64,000 nucleotides of DNA, from positions 62,001 through 126,000 of the forward strand of contig NZ_PIPT01000009.1 of the NCBI RefSeq assembly GCF_003987395.1, in the 5' to 3' direction. Within the stretch, counting starts at the first letter, position 1. Each line of letters begins with the position of its first letter. The DNA is from Pseudidiomarina aquimaris. GTDB taxonomy: Bacteria; Pseudomonadota; Gammaproteobacteria; Enterobacterales; Alteromonadaceae. Under the pieces are notes generated by a model that was not told where the DNA came from, did no database searches, and worked only from the letters and a program-made list of their open reading frames with translations. Position numbers and translations under genes: made by a program. Shown here piece after piece: positions 1 through 10,131 of this stretch.

Positions 1-407
1 CAGGCCAGCTGCTGCAGTTGCTGATTGAACAAAACTACTTACCTATTTTAAGTTCGCTCGGGGTGAGTGCCCAAGGCGAGCGCCTCAACGTTAATGCAGA
101 TCTCGCTGCGGCAGTGGTCGCGCAGGTGTTGCATGGCGATTTGATTTTACTTACCGATGTGGTCGGCATTCTCGACCACGACGGCCAACTCATTGACACC
201 ATTACTGCAGCCCAAGCCCCTGAGCTGATTGCCAACGGCACTGTCCGCGACGGCATGATAGTGAAGCTCAACGCGGCTTTACAGGCCGCGCAGGTGGTCC
301 TCAACAAAACCTCGCGACGAACCATCGCGGTGGCCGGCTGGCATGACGCCAATGCGCTAACACGATTAGCGCGCGGTGAGCCAGCTGGAACCCGCGTTCG
401 CCTTTAA
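1..407 (+). CDS. argB: Acetylglutamate kinase, C-terminal part (5' end outside window)
   Basis: This is the 3' half of the gene for N-acetylglutamate kinase, the second step of arginine synthesis (ATP-dependent phosphorylation of N-acetylglutamate). The frame is already open at the window edge, so the true start lies upstream. Visible family features are the NVNAD segment, the LLTDVVGILD strand-loop, and RDGMIVKLNAA near the end, which corresponds to the conserved GGMxxK region. A 43-bp gap separates it from argF on the same strand, so it is the first visible gene of an argBFGH cluster. Assignment rests on these motifs and on the neighbours. Confidence 0.93.
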   Translation, partial: GQLLQLLIEQNYLPILSSLGVSAQGERLNVNADLAAAVVAQVLHGDLILLTDVVGILDHDGQLIDTITAAQAPELIANGTVRDGMIVKLNAALQAAQVVLNKTSRRTIAVAGWHDANALTRLARGEPAGTRVRL

Positions 408-450
408 CGCATATACGTCGTCGATTACGCAATTTTAGTTAGGAATTCAC

Positions 451-1365
451 ATGCAAGATTTATTAGCAATGCGCGATTTGAGCAGCGCACAATTGAGCCA
501 TATTTTAGATTTGGCACAAACCATTAAGCAGCGTCCTAGTGCTTGGCAGAATCATCTGCAAGGCAAAAGTATCGCGCTGGTATTTGAGAAGCCATCACTG
601 CGTACCCGCGCTAGTTTTGCTGCCGGCATTAACCGTTTGGGTGGGCACAGCATTTACTTAGATGCAGAAAACCTTATGGGCAAGCGTGAACCGGCCAGTG
701 ATGTCGGCGCCAATTTAGCTCTTTGGCACGATGCGATTGTGGCGCGGGTCTATTCGCAAGCAACGTTGCACGAGCTTGCAGCTGCTTCCGACAAGCCGGT
801 GATCAATGCACTCAGTGACGAATGTCATCCATGCCAAGCGCTAGCAGACTTACTGACCCTTACCGAGCAACTTGGCGATTTGACGAAAGTCACGCTGACC
901 TATGTCGGTGACGGCTGCAACGTATGCCATGCCTTGATGGCCGGCGCCGCTTTAGCGGGCATGAATTTGCAGATTGTCACCCCTGTAGGTTACGAGCCGA
1001 ATGCGGAGTTGCTCGCCGACGCACAAAAAGTAGGGGCAACGAGCGGTGCGGAAATCACCCTTCATCACGACTTTAATCAGCTGCAACAAAGCGATGCTAT
1101 TTATACCGACACTTGGTTCTCTATGGGGCAAGAGCGCGATAGCAATCAAGTCATGCATGACTTTGCGCCTTATCAAGTGAACCAAGACTTAATGAAGCAA
1201 CTCGGTGCTAAGTATTTTATGCACTGTTTGCCTGCGTACCGTGGCCGCGAAGTCACCGCAGAAGTTATCGACGGGCCGCAATCCCTTATTTTGCATCAAG
1301 CCGAAAACCGGTTACACGCACAAAATGCTGTTTTAGTTGAATTATTTGCAGGAGCCCAAGCATGA
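451..1365 (+). CDS. argF: Ornithine carbamoyltransferase
   Basis: Transfers the carbamoyl group from carbamoyl phosphate to ornithine, giving citrulline; cytoplasmic. The 304-residue protein is normal for the family. The carbamoyl-phosphate loop reads SLRTR (residues 49-53), a variant of the usual STRTR, and the ornithine-side HCLP motif is at residues 258-261. HCLP and the arginine cluster favour ornithine over N-acetylornithine as substrate. The start ATG is preceded by TAGGA. Its stop overlaps the argG start (ATGA), so the two are probably translationally coupled. Confidence 0.93.
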   Translation: MQDLLAMRDLSSAQLSHILDLAQTIKQRPSAWQNHLQGKSIALVFEKPSLRTRASFAAGINRLGGHSIYLDAENLMGKREPASDVGANLALWHDAIVARVYSQATLHELAAASDKPVINALSDECHPCQALADLLTLTEQLGDLTKVTLTYVGDGCNVCHALMAGAALAGMNLQIVTPVGYEPNAELLADAQKVGATSGAEITLHHDFNQLQQSDAIYTDTWFSMGQERDSNQVMHDFAPYQVNQDLMKQLGAKYFMHCLPAYRGREVTAEVIDGPQSLILHQAENRLHAQNAVLVELFAGAQA

Positions 1366-2582
1366 GCACGTCCGTCAACAAAGTTGTTTTAGCCTATTCT
1401 GGTGGCCTCGATACCTCGGCGATCGTGCCTTGGTTGAAAGAAAATTATGACTGCGAAGTGGTCGCTTTTGTCGCTGATGTTGGCCAGGGTGCTGATGAGC
1501 TTGAAGGTGTGGAAGCGAAAGCTATCGCCTCTGGCGCCAGCAGCTGCTACGTGGTCGACTTAAAAGATAAGTTCGTCAATGACGTTATTTATCCGACTTT
1601 AAAGACCGGTGCTATCTACGAAGGCCAGTACTTATTAGGTACAGCCCTCGCGCGGCCGATCATTGCGCAAGCGCAGGTTGAAGTCGCTCGCAAAGTGGGC
1701 GCCGATGCTCTGGCGCACGGTTGTACCGGTAAAGGGAACGACCAAGTACGCTTTGAGTCTTGCTTTGCCGCATTAGCGCCTGACCTGCAAGTCATTGCTC
1801 CTTGGCGCGAGTGGACCATGCGTAGCCGTCCTGATCTGTTGGCCTACTTGGCTGAACGCAATATACCGTGCGCCGCCTCAGCGACTAAGATCTATAGCCG
1901 CGATGCTAACCTATGGCACATCTCAACCGAAGGCGGCGAGCTCGAAGACCCGTGGAATGCACCATCGGAGCAAGTATGGACGTGGACCGCGGAACCTGAG
2001 CAAGCACCCGACCAACCCGAATACTTAACCCTGTCGTTCGTCAAAGGCGAGTGGCAAGCACTGAATGGCGAAACGATTGAACCCGTGGCAGCGATTGAAG
2101 CGCTGAATAAACTGGCGGGTAAGCATGGCGTCGGTCGCCTTGATATGGTTGAAAACCGTTTAGTTGGCATGAAGTCGCGGGGTTGTTATGAAACTCCAGC
2201 GGGTGCGGTGCTCTACGCTGCTCTGCAAGGCCTCGAGAGCCTCGTGCTCGATCGCACGACGCAAGACTACCGCATTCGTTTAGGTAACGAGTTCGCACAG
2301 TTACTGTACGACGGCCGTTGGTTTACGCCGTTGCGTGAAGTCATGCTCGCAGCTGCCACTAAGTTGGCTGAACCTTTGACCGGTGACATCGTCGTGAAGC
2401 TCTACAAAGGCCAAGTAACGGTCACGCAAAAACGCTCACCAAATAGCTTGTACTCCAACGCGTTTGCCACCTTCGATGAAGACGAAGTCTATAATCAAAA
2501 ACATGCGGAAGGCTTTATCCGCTTGTATAGCTTAGCTAGCCGGATCCGTGCGTTGCATGAACACGAAGGAGGCTCCTCATGA
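1362..2582 (+). CDS. argG: Argininosuccinate synthase
   Basis: Joins citrulline and aspartate with ATP to form argininosuccinate; cytoplasmic homotetramer. The 406-residue length fits the short bacterial type. The PP-loop SGGLDTS lies at residues 13-19, and the [12 protein letters not shown] segment characteristic of the family is present near residue 120. The gene starts in a 4-base ATGA overlap with argF and ends in a 4-base overlap with argH(A), so the three form a tight operon for the last steps of arginine synthesis. Confidence 0.96.
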   Translation: MSTSVNKVVLAYSGGLDTSAIVPWLKENYDCEVVAFVADVGQGADELEGVEAKAIASGASSCYVVDLKDKFVNDVIYPTLKTGAIYEGQYLLGTALARPIIAQAQVEVARKVGADALAHGCTGKGNDQVRFESCFAALAPDLQVIAPWREWTMRSRPDLLAYLAERNIPCAASATKIYSRDANLWHISTEGGELEDPWNAPSEQVWTWTAEPEQAPDQPEYLTLSFVKGEWQALNGETIEPVAAIEALNKLAGKHGVGRLDMVENRLVGMKSRGCYETPAGAVLYAALQGLESLVLDRTTQDYRIRLGNEFAQLLYDGRWFTPLREVMLAAATKLAEPLTGDIVVKLYKGQVTVTQKRSPNSLYSNAFATFDEDEVYNQKHAEGFIRLYSLASRIRALHEHEGGSS

Positions 2583-4420
2583 GTTTATGGGGTGGACGGT
2601 TCAGCGAGCCTAGCGCCGCTGAATTCAAACAATTCAATGACTCGTTACGCTTTGATTATCGGCTCGCGCCTTATGATCTACAGGCATCTCAAGCATGGGC
2701 GCAAGCGCTACACCAAGCACAATTGCTAACAGCGGAGGAAAACCAGCAATTGCAGCAAGCTTTGCAAGAGCTACAAGTTGCGGTCGACAACGATCCGCAA
2801 CTGCCATTGCAGACAGATGAAGAAGACATTCATAGCTGGGTTGAAGCGCAGCTGATTGAAAAAATCGGTGCAACGGCAAAGAAATTACACACTGGACGTA
2901 GCCGTAATGACTTGGTTGCCACCGACTTACGGCTGTTCTGTAAGGCTGTGGGCGCCGAGCTGATTAGCGGCAATCTAGCGGCGATCCAGGCACTGTTGGT
3001 TTTTGCCGAACGCTACCAAGCAGCGCCATTACCGGGCTATACGCATTTGCAGCGGGCCCAGCCGATTATGGCCGGGCATTGGGCGCTGGCCTATGTGCAA
3101 ATGCTGCAACGTGATGTCAGCCGCTTGAAAGAAGCGATGAAACGTATTGATGTTTGCCCGCTCGGTAGCGGCGCGCTTGCCGGCACTACGGCACCGCTGG
3201 ATCGCGAGGCCTTGGCGCACTCGCTTGGCTTCCGTTATGCCAGCGAGAACAGCCTCGATGGCGTTTCCGATCGTGACTTCGCGTTGGACTTACTGCATAG
3301 CGCCAGCACCGGTATGGTGCATCTGTCACGTATCGCTGAAGATGTGATTTTTTACTGTTCCGGTGAGTCGGGCTGTTTCGCTATGAGCGACCGCATTAGC
3401 AGTGGCTCATCGTTAATGCCGCAAAAGAAAAATCCGGATCTGTTCGAATTGCTACGCGGCAAAACCGGTCGTGTATTCGGGCATCAACATGCGCTACAAA
3501 CGACTTTGAAAGGCCTGCCGTTGGCCTACAACAAAGACATGCAAGAAGACAAAGAAGGCTTGTTCGATGCCTTGCATACTTACTTGCAGTGTTTGCAAAT
3601 GTTGACCTTTGCGGTGCCCGAATTGAGCGTTAACGAAGCGCATGCCAAACAGCAAGCGACCTTAGGCTATAGCAATGCTACAGAATTGGCCGATTATTTG
3701 GTAAGCAAGGGTATTCCGTTCCGCGATGCGCATCACATTACCGGCGCGGCAGTGCTTTATGCGCAGCAACAAAGCAAACCTCTGGAAGCGCTAACCATCG
3801 ATGAATTTAGCCAATTTTCGGCGGAAATAGGCGATGATGTCTACCCAATCCTCGAACTAGAGTATGGCGTCAATCAACGTAAAGCACTGGGCGGCACCGC
3901 TCCTGCAGCAGTGCGCACAGCAATCAAACATGCCAACGATTGGTTGCATGCGGCTGAGGCTGCAAGCAAGCACGTGCGTCAAGCACGCTTAAGCGATGCC
4001 GATAAAATCTGTGAATTGATTGCCTACTGGGCCGAGCAAGGCGAAAACCTACCACGCGATAAAGCCGATGTGTTGCAAGCGATTCAGAGCTTCGCTGTGG
4101 CAGAAATTGATGATGAAGTTGTCGGTTGCGCCGCGTTGTATGTGTACAGTACCGGCTTGGCTGAGATTCGTAGCTTGGGTCTCTTCCCGCAAGCGCAAGG
4201 CAAAGGTCTTGGCGCCGAACTTGTCGCCTTTTTGCTATGGAAAGCACGCGAGCTGGGTATCAGTCGTACGATTGTGTTAACTCGTGTACCTGAGTTCTTC
4301 GGACGTTTGAATTTCCGCCTGACGGTCAAAGACAAACTGCCAGAAAAAGTCATGAAAGACTGCGAGTTGTGTCCACGCAAAGACAATTGCGACGAGACCG
4401 CACTCGAATACTTGTTGTAA
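2579..4420 (+). CDS. argH: Argininosuccinate lyase fused to a GNAT acetyltransferase, ArgH(A)
   Basis: Residues 1-460 are argininosuccinate lyase, which splits argininosuccinate to arginine and fumarate: [10 protein letters not shown] at 153-162 and the signature [12 protein letters not shown] at 276-287 with the catalytic-serine loop. Residues about 463-613 form a GNAT domain with the acetyl-CoA loop [10 protein letters not shown] at 538-547. It resembles the short N-acetylglutamate synthase domain of the known ArgH(A) fusions of marine gammaproteobacteria, where one protein supplies the first and last steps. A cysteine-rich tail (C595, C598, C604) follows. An ordinary lyase has about 460 residues, so the 613-residue length is due to the fusion. 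Last gene of the arg operon, followed by a hairpin. Confidence 0.94.
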   Translation: MSLWGGRFSEPSAAEFKQFNDSLRFDYRLAPYDLQASQAWAQALHQAQLLTAEENQQLQQALQELQVAVDNDPQLPLQTDEEDIHSWVEAQLIEKIGATAKKLHTGRSRNDLVATDLRLFCKAVGAELISGNLAAIQALLVFAERYQAAPLPGYTHLQRAQPIMAGHWALAYVQMLQRDVSRLKEAMKRIDVCPLGSGALAGTTAPLDREALAHSLGFRYASENSLDGVSDRDFALDLLHSASTGMVHLSRIAEDVIFYCSGESGCFAMSDRISSGSSLMPQKKNPDLFELLRGKTGRVFGHQHALQTTLKGLPLAYNKDMQEDKEGLFDALHTYLQCLQMLTFAVPELSVNEAHAKQQATLGYSNATELADYLVSKGIPFRDAHHITGAAVLYAQQQSKPLEALTIDEFSQFSAEIGDDVYPILELEYGVNQRKALGGTAPAAVRTAIKHANDWLHAAEAASKHVRQARLSDADKICELIAYWAEQGENLPRDKADVLQAIQSFAVAEIDDEVVGCAALYVYSTGLAEIRSLGLFPQAQGKGLGAELVAFLLWKARELGISRTIVLTRVPEFFGRLNFRLTVKDKLPEKVMKDCELCPRKDNCDETALEYLL

Positions 4421-4436
4421 AAATTGTAAAAGCTAG

Positions 4437-4459
4437 AGACCTCGACTCAGTCGAGGTCT
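4437..4459. terminator. Hairpin between argH(A) and metJ, probably bidirectional
   Basis: A perfect 10-bp stem (AGACCTCGAC / GTCGAGGTCT) closes a 3-base loop. The loop TCA is the metJ stop codon read on the minus strand. TCTTCTT follows on the plus side and the end of argH is A-rich, so it can end transcription of both convergent units. Confidence 0.65.
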
Positions 4460-4767
4460 TCTTCTGCAGGGATAGGCAAGCCGCGACGGGTCAGCTCATC
4501 ACGCACTGAAGCTGGGATTTTATGCGGGTTGTCTTTGCGCAAATCATCGTCCTCTGGCAGCGGTTGCCCAGTAAACGCATGCAAGAAAGCTTCACAGAGC
4601 AGTTCACTATTGGTCGCGTGGCGCAAGTTCTTCACTTGGCGACGGGTGCGCTCATCGGTGAGTACTTTTAACACTCGGGTCGGAATTGAAACCGTGATTT
4701 TTTTCACTTTCTCACTTTTTTGACCATGCTCGACATACGGGTAAATGTACTCGCCATCCCACTCCAT
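4447..4767 (-). CDS. metJ: Methionine repressor MetJ
   Basis: Ribbon-helix-helix repressor of methionine synthesis genes that uses S-adenosylmethionine as corepressor. The protein is almost the E. coli one through the DNA-binding strand (KKITVSIP), followed by [20 protein letters not shown] and [16 protein letters not shown] chose ATG at 4767 (106 residues, as in E. coli at 105) instead of an in-frame start 27 bases upstream, because [15 protein letters not shown] aligns with the E. coli N-terminus and GAAGG sits just before this ATG. It is divergent from metL, with met-box-like repeats between. Confidence 0.96.
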   Translation of the reverse strand: MEWDGEYIYPYVEHGQKSEKVKKITVSIPTRVLKVLTDERTRRQVKNLRHATNSELLCEAFLHAFTGQPLPEDDDLRKDNPHKIPASVRDELTRRGLPIPAEEDLD

Positions 4768-4838
4768 ACTGCACCTTCTTATTGAAAACCCCACATAATG
4801 TGATGAATTGTACTAGCGTCTGCGGTACAGTCAACTTT

Positions 4839-4862
4839 ATACGCTTAGCTGTCTATACGGCT
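4839..4862 (+). promoter_or_regulatory. Candidate MetJ operator (three tandem 8-bp met boxes)
   Basis: Three contiguous octamers in phase, ATACGCTT, AGCTGTCT and ATACGGCT, match the met-box consensus AGACGTCT at 5, 6 and 6 of 8 positions. MetJ binds two or more adjacent octamers co-operatively. The site lies between metJ and metL, where operators occur in E. coli. Individual matches are modest; the tandem phasing and place are the argument. Confidence 0.5.
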
Positions 4863-4902
4863 GTGATCTGCTAACCTTGCGTAAAAGTACCTTTAACGGG
4901 TC

Positions 4903-4931
4903 TTTATCCTAGGTAAGTGCGGTCGTATAAT
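4903..4931 (+). promoter_or_regulatory. Probable sigma-70 promoter of metL
   Basis: A perfect -10 hexamer TATAAT at 4926-4931 lies 42 bp before the metL ATG. The hexamer 17 bp upstream (TTTATC, 4903-4908) is a weak -35, consistent with a regulated promoter. The candidate met boxes lie about 40 bp further upstream. Confidence 0.5.
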
Positions 4932-4972
4932 CGCCATTTTTCGCCCAAAACGTTGGAGAACGCAGACGCATC

Positions 4973-7426
4973 ATGCAATTAGAGGTTTCGGACGCGCAAG
5001 TTCACGCGGTTGCTGAACAAGTACAAGTACATAAATTTGGTGGCAGCAGCCTTGCTGATGCCTACTGTTATCGCCGCGTAGCACGCATCGTAACTGAATA
5101 TGCTGGCGCTAGCGATCTCGTTGTGGTTTCCGCAGCGGGCGATACCACCAACCGCATTTTGGCAATTATCGACGCCAAGCAGAACGCCGCAGATGATGAT
5201 GACTTGGGCATCGCTGAAGTCTTGCTAAAACAGCTCGAGAAATATCAGCAAGGACTGATCACTGAATTACTCAGTGGTGAGCAGCAAGCACGCGTCCTTG
5301 AAGCCTCGCAACAGGACTTTAAACGTTGGTGGAACTGGCTCGACGGTGGCGAGGTGATCGACAATCGTCCCGAGCTTTTGTCTTATGGTGAACTTTGGTC
5401 GGCGCGCCTGCTGGCCGCATTGCTGCAACAACAGGGCACGCAAGCCGACTACATCGATGCTCGCACCTTTTTGGTCGCTGACGATGCCCCGGAACCCTTT
5501 ATTCGCACCGAAATTTCACGTAACGGCTTGCTGAACCGAATCGCTCCGCATGCGGGTACGCGCTTTATCGTTACTGGCTTTATCTGCGCTGACCCTAGTG
5601 GCCGCTCATTAATTTTGGGCCGTAACGGTAGTGACTATTCGGCTACTTTAGTGGGGAGCTTAATCGATTCGAAGCAGGTCACCATTTGGAAAGACGTTGC
5701 CGGTGTCTACTCTGCTGATCCGCGCAAAGTCGAGCGGGTGGTCAGCTTGCCCATACTCGATTGGCGTGAAGCCGAAGAGCTCGCACGCTTGGGCAGTCCA
5801 GTGTTGCACCCACGCACCTTCCAGCCTGTGAACCGTGAACGCATGGTGATTGCCGTGCGTTCAAGCTTGAAGGTCGAAAACCAACAAACCCGTATTGGTC
5901 AGTACGAAGACACTGAGCCGAGCGGCAAGGTACTTACGGCGTTGTCTGAAGTGGTCTTGTTCCGTGTTGATTTGCGCGATGCCAAGCTCGTGCAAGCGTT
6001 CGAAGATCTCGATCTGACCCCGCTGATCAGCTGGAACGAAGTCGCGCAGCATCATGCCTACTATGCCTACCACCAAAACCATTTAGAGTTTATGGAGCGT
6101 TGGCTTGAGGCACAAGACGTGAAGAACAGTGCCAGTAAACTCACCGGCTACTCAATGCTGGCTCTCGTCGGCAATCGCATCCAAGAATCCGAGCAATATG
6201 CTACTTTCAAGCAAGAAACCGGCGAACAAGCGATTCGTCGCTTGGCGCTCACCCCAGATAACAATGCGGTGGTTGCCATTCTCGAGCAAAAACTCGATAA
6301 CCGCTTGCTCAATCGTATTCACAGTCAATTGTTCAACCATCGCCGCAGTCTCGGCGTGGTCGTGGTCGGTCGCGGAAATATTGGTAGTGCTTGGTTGGCG
6401 CTCTACCGCCGTTTGCGCGAGCGCATCAACGAGCAAATGGACGTACGGGTGATTGGCATCTTGAATTCGACACAGATGTGGCTCGACTATAACGGCCTCG
6501 ATTTAACCGACTGGCAAGACAACTTTGCGCGTTTGGCGCGCCCCTACGAAATGAGTCAATTGATTCCGGAACTGCCTAATGCGCCGTATGATGAACTGGT
6601 CATGCTCGATCTAACCGACGCCATTGCGGTCGCGCAGCTGTATCCAAGTTTCTTCGCCAACGGCTTGCATATTATTAGCGCTAACAAGCGCGCCGGTGCT
6701 TCAAGCGAGAGCCAATATAACGAGATCCGGACCATCCAGCGCGAGTATGAGCGAGAGTGGTATTACAACACCACGGTGGGTGCAGGTTTACCCCTGAATT
6801 ACGCCCTGAATGATTTACGTAACTCTGGTGACACCATCCGCAGTATCTCCGGTATCTTCTCGGGTACCATGTCGTGGCTCTTTGAGAACTTCAATGCCGA
6901 GGTGAACTTCAGTGACTTAGTGCGTGAAGCGAAAGAACGTGGTTTGAGTGAACCCGATCCGCGAGAAGATTTGTCATGCCAAGACATCATTCGCAAGTTG
7001 TTGATTTTGGCGCGCGAAATTGGCCTGCGCTTGGACTGGAAAGATATCGATGTCGATAGCTTATTACCAGAACATCTTGCCGAGATCCCACTGGAAGAGT
7101 TTATGCAACGCTTGCCAGAGCTCGACGATGGTATGCAGGACCTTTATCAAGACGCACAAAAAACCGGAAAAGTGCCGCGCTTACTTGCCAGCTTCGCGGT
7201 ACAAGACGACGACAGCGTGCGCGCTCGCGTGGGTATCGAATATATTCCGGAAGGCGACATGCTCGCCAACTTGATTCCCGGCGAAAATATTTTCGTGATT
7301 TACACCGATTGGTATCACGAAATGCCATTGGTTATCAGTGGTCCTGGTGCCGGTAAAGAGGTGACTGCAGGCGGCGTACAGTCTGATCTTAACCAGTTGC
7401 TGAGCCGCCTGAGTAAAAAGGTCTAA
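4973..7426 (+). CDS. metL: Bifunctional aspartokinase / homoserine dehydrogenase II
   Basis: One 817-residue polypeptide catalyses the first and third steps from aspartate to homoserine. The aspartokinase half (about 1-455) starts with HKFGGSSLADA (KFGGSS at 21-26) and has the GSPVLHPRTFQPV segment. The homoserine dehydrogenase half begins at the NAD(P) loop VVVVGRGNIGSAWL near residue 460. The N-terminus matches MetL more than ThrA, and divergence from metJ with candidate met boxes supports a methionine-controlled enzyme. GGAG lies 14 bases before the ATG, slightly far. It converges on mrcA with a gap of 2 bp. Confidence 0.93.
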   Translation: MQLEVSDAQVHAVAEQVQVHKFGGSSLADAYCYRRVARIVTEYAGASDLVVVSAAGDTTNRILAIIDAKQNAADDDDLGIAEVLLKQLEKYQQGLITELLSGEQQARVLEASQQDFKRWWNWLDGGEVIDNRPELLSYGELWSARLLAALLQQQGTQADYIDARTFLVADDAPEPFIRTEISRNGLLNRIAPHAGTRFIVTGFICADPSGRSLILGRNGSDYSATLVGSLIDSKQVTIWKDVAGVYSADPRKVERVVSLPILDWREAEELARLGSPVLHPRTFQPVNRERMVIAVRSSLKVENQQTRIGQYEDTEPSGKVLTALSEVVLFRVDLRDAKLVQAFEDLDLTPLISWNEVAQHHAYYAYHQNHLEFMERWLEAQDVKNSASKLTGYSMLALVGNRIQESEQYATFKQETGEQAIRRLALTPDNNAVVAILEQKLDNRLLNRIHSQLFNHRRSLGVVVVGRGNIGSAWLALYRRLRERINEQMDVRVIGILNSTQMWLDYNGLDLTDWQDNFARLARPYEMSQLIPELPNAPYDELVMLDLTDAIAVAQLYPSFFANGLHIISANKRAGASSESQYNEIRTIQREYEREWYYNTTVGAGLPLNYALNDLRNSGDTIRSISGIFSGTMSWLFENFNAEVNFSDLVREAKERGLSEPDPREDLSCQDIIRKLLILAREIGLRLDWKDIDVDSLLPEHLAEIPLEEFMQRLPELDDGMQDLYQDAQKTGKVPRLLASFAVQDDDSVRARVGIEYIPEGDMLANLIPGENIFVIYTDWYHEMPLVISGPGAGKEVTAGGVQSDLNQLLSRLSKKV

Positions 7427-7428
7427 CG

Positions 7429-9894
7429 CTAGAAAATCGAGTCGTCGTCACCAAACACGGTCGGCGACGACTTGGTGTCTGCATACTCGGTTGGCGCCGT
7501 GCCAGGAATAAAGTACTCAAACCGTGTGGTGTAGTCGTTTGCCCGGCTCAACTTGCCAGTAGCTAAATCGATCCGCGCTGAGACTAAGCCGGGTGGCACA
7601 TCGAACGGTTCCGCAGCAACTTCTTCAACAGCCGTTTCCATAAAATCAATCCACATTGGCAAAGCCGTTTTCGCACCCGCTTCGGTGCCTGAAATGGGCT
7701 GTTCATCGCTATTGAGGTTGCTATTCATAGTGGTGCTACCGAGGGCTCGTTCGAGGTTGTCGAAGCCAACCCAACCGGTCGCTACCAAGCCACTGACAAA
7801 GCCTGAGAACCAGGTATCTTTCACGTCATTGGTGGTACCGGTTTTACCGGCAACATTACGCCCTGCCTTATTATTAATTGCTTGCGAGCGCTGAATACGC
7901 CACGCGGTACCGTTCCAACCGGTTTTGTGGGCCCAGCTACCGCCGCCCCAAACCGCTGAATTCATCGCTTGGGTGACCAAAAAAGCATTTTGTTCGCTGA
8001 TCACTTGTGGCGCAGGTAAAACGTCACGATCTTTTGCTTCACATTCGACACAAGCGACTTTGGGCCGTGCTTGATAGATGGTTTGCTCTTCAGCATCGAC
8101 AATTTTTTCAATAAAGTACGGCTCAACCAAATAACCACCGTTGGCAAATACCGCATAACCCCGTGCGACCTCTAACGGCGTCATTGAGGCAGAACCTAAC
8201 GAGAGCGATTCGTTGCGCGGCAACTCATCGTAGTCAAAACCGAACTTGGTGAGGTGATTCACGACCGTTTCAACGCCCATTGCACGCAATAAGCGCACCG
8301 AAACGACGTTCTTCGACTTCGCTAACGCCTCGCGGACCCGAATGGGCCCCTCATACACATCAGGCGAGTTACGTGGCCGCCAAGCGATACCGCTGCCGGG
8401 ATTCCATTGGTTGATTGGCGCATCGTTGACCAAGGTTGAAAGCGTGAAGCCATTTTCTAAGGCAGCCGAGTAGATGAACGGCTTGATGTTTGAACCGGCC
8501 TGACGTTCCGCCTGCACCGCACGGTTAAATTGGCTTACGGCAAAGCTGTAGCCACCTACGGCAGCGGCAATACCGCCATCGTTGGGGCGCAACGCAACCA
8601 GCGCGGCACTCGGTTCAGGAACTTGGGCGAGGCGCCAACCCTGTGGCGTCGAACGCACCCGTATCACCGCACCAGCAGTAAAGATATCTTGTACTTGTTC
8701 AGGTGCAGCACCTTGGCGTTCTTGGTTCATAAACGGTCGAGCCCAAGCCATGCCAGCCCATGGCAAGAACGCCTCTTCGCCATCGGCGAAAAGTATCTGC
8801 GCGTCGCGCTCAGTGGTACTCAAAACCACCGCAGGCCGCGTTAAGCCAATACTCTCAAAGCTCGCCAACTGTTCCAAGAGTGCTTCGCGCTCAGGCGCTT
8901 GTTGCGTGGTGTCTGACTGCCATAACTGCGCTTCAACACCACGATAGCCGTGACGTTCATCGTAGCCATGCAGGTTCTGTTGAACGGCACGCTGTGCCGC
9001 GCGCTGCTGCTTAGCGCTGGCCGTTGTGTAGACCTTTAAACCACTGTTATAGGCAGTATCTTCACCATAGCGAGCGACCATTTCAGCGCGCACCATTTCC
9101 GCCAAGTAAGGCGCAGCCATGGTCACTTCGGCACCATGCACTTTGGTTTTGATCGGTGCAGCTAGTGCGGTTTGGTACTCAGCTTCGGTTATTTTGTCTT
9201 CTGCTAACATCCGGCCCAGCACCACCGCTCGGCGGTCGCGCGCGCGCTCAGGGCGTGAAATTGGATTCATCGTCGATGGGGCTTTTGGCAAGCCGGCAAT
9301 CATCGCCATTTCAGCGAGTGTTAATTGATTTAAGTCTTTACCATAATAGACCTGTGCTGCCGCACCGACACCGTGTGCACGATGGCCAAAGGTGATTTTA
9401 TTGAGGTAGAGTTCTAGAATTTCGTCTTTCTCTAAGTGTCGCTCGATGTGCAGCGCGATGAACGCTTCTTTTATTTTTCGCGTCCAGGTTTGCTCCAATG
9501 TTAAGTAGACATTTCGTGCTAACTGCTGCGTGATCGTACTACCACCACTTTGGATATCGCCGGTGGTAAACAATTGGAAAAAAGCACGTCCTACACCAAT
9601 CGGGTCAATACCAAAATGGTCATAAAAGCGGTTGTCTTCGGTGGCTAAAAACGCGTCGATAAGCGGTTGTGGCACTTGCTCTAGAGTGACAGGGATACGG
9701 CGAATTTCGCCGAATTGCGCGATCATTTCGCCGTCTGCAGAGTACACTTGCATCGGTGTTTGCAGACGCACATCGCGGATTTCTGCCACAGTTGGCATTT
9801 CGTCTTGGTAGTACAAGTACAATCCGCCGACCGTCAACGTTCCTAGTACAAATGCAATAACTAGGCTATACATTAGCCACTTAAGGAATTTCAC
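7429..9894 (-). CDS. mrcA: Penicillin-binding protein 1A
   Basis: Bifunctional class A enzyme that polymerises and cross-links peptidoglycan. It has 821 residues (E. coli 850). One N-terminal membrane anchor covers about residues 8-28. The GT51 transglycosylase domain shows EDNRFYDHFG with catalytic Glu86. The transpeptidase domain has SxxK at Ser468 (SNIK), an SKN triad member, and KTGT near residue 684. The gene is divergent from pilM, the usual arrangement in gammaproteobacteria. A hairpin inside its last codons (7441-7471) followed on the minus strand by TTTT could be a weak terminator. Confidence 0.95.
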   Translation of the reverse strand: MKFLKWLMYSLVIAFVLGTLTVGGLYLYYQDEMPTVAEIRDVRLQTPMQVYSADGEMIAQFGEIRRIPVTLEQVPQPLIDAFLATEDNRFYDHFGIDPIGVGRAFFQLFTTGDIQSGGSTITQQLARNVYLTLEQTWTRKIKEAFIALHIERHLEKDEILELYLNKITFGHRAHGVGAAAQVYYGKDLNQLTLAEMAMIAGLPKAPSTMNPISRPERARDRRAVVLGRMLAEDKITEAEYQTALAAPIKTKVHGAEVTMAAPYLAEMVRAEMVARYGEDTAYNSGLKVYTTASAKQQRAAQRAVQQNLHGYDERHGYRGVEAQLWQSDTTQQAPEREALLEQLASFESIGLTRPAVVLSTTERDAQILFADGEEAFLPWAGMAWARPFMNQERQGAAPEQVQDIFTAGAVIRVRSTPQGWRLAQVPEPSAALVALRPNDGGIAAAVGGYSFAVSQFNRAVQAERQAGSNIKPFIYSAALENGFTLSTLVNDAPINQWNPGSGIAWRPRNSPDVYEGPIRVREALAKSKNVVSVRLLRAMGVETVVNHLTKFGFDYDELPRNESLSLGSASMTPLEVARGYAVFANGGYLVEPYFIEKIVDAEEQTIYQARPKVACVECEAKDRDVLPAPQVISEQNAFLVTQAMNSAVWGGGSWAHKTGWNGTAWRIQRSQAINNKAGRNVAGKTGTTNDVKDTWFSGFVSGLVATGWVGFDNLERALGSTTMNSNLNSDEQPISGTEAGAKTALPMWIDFMETAVEEVAAEPFDVPPGLVSARIDLATGKLSRANDYTTRFEYFIPGTAPTEYADTKSSPTVFGDDDSIF

Positions 9895-10019
9895 AAATTT
9901 ATCCTTTTTTGGATCTAGTGCTATCTTATAAAGAGTTCTTTACATTGCAATATATGCTGCAATCTGTTGCTATATCTTGCTGCCTATTATAGAAAGTAAA
10001 GTAACGATTCCTATGCATT

Positions 10020-10047
10020 TTGAAAAAACTGCTATGCTCTTTACATT
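10020..10047 (+). promoter_or_regulatory. Candidate promoter of the pil operon in the mrcA/pilM gap
   Basis: The 237-bp divergent gap (9895-10131) is AT-rich. TTGAAA at 10020-10025 and TACATT at 10042-10047 are 16 bp apart and point toward pilM, whose GGGAGA ribosome-binding site is 6 bases before the ATG. On the minus strand TATAAT-like sequence near 9990 may serve mrcA. I saw no repeats or other structure here. Confidence 0.4.
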
Positions 10048-10131
10048 AGTCTTACCTTTCTGTCGTGCGCAGCAAGTGGCAAGAAAAACAAAAATTTATA
10101 AGCCATTTACAATTCCCGTTGGGAGAACATT

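Noticed and set aside
451-1365. N-acetylornithine carbamoyltransferase instead of ArgF
   Set aside because: SLRTR resembles such enzymes, but HCLP and the argB-argF-argG-argH context fit ornithine carbamoyltransferase.
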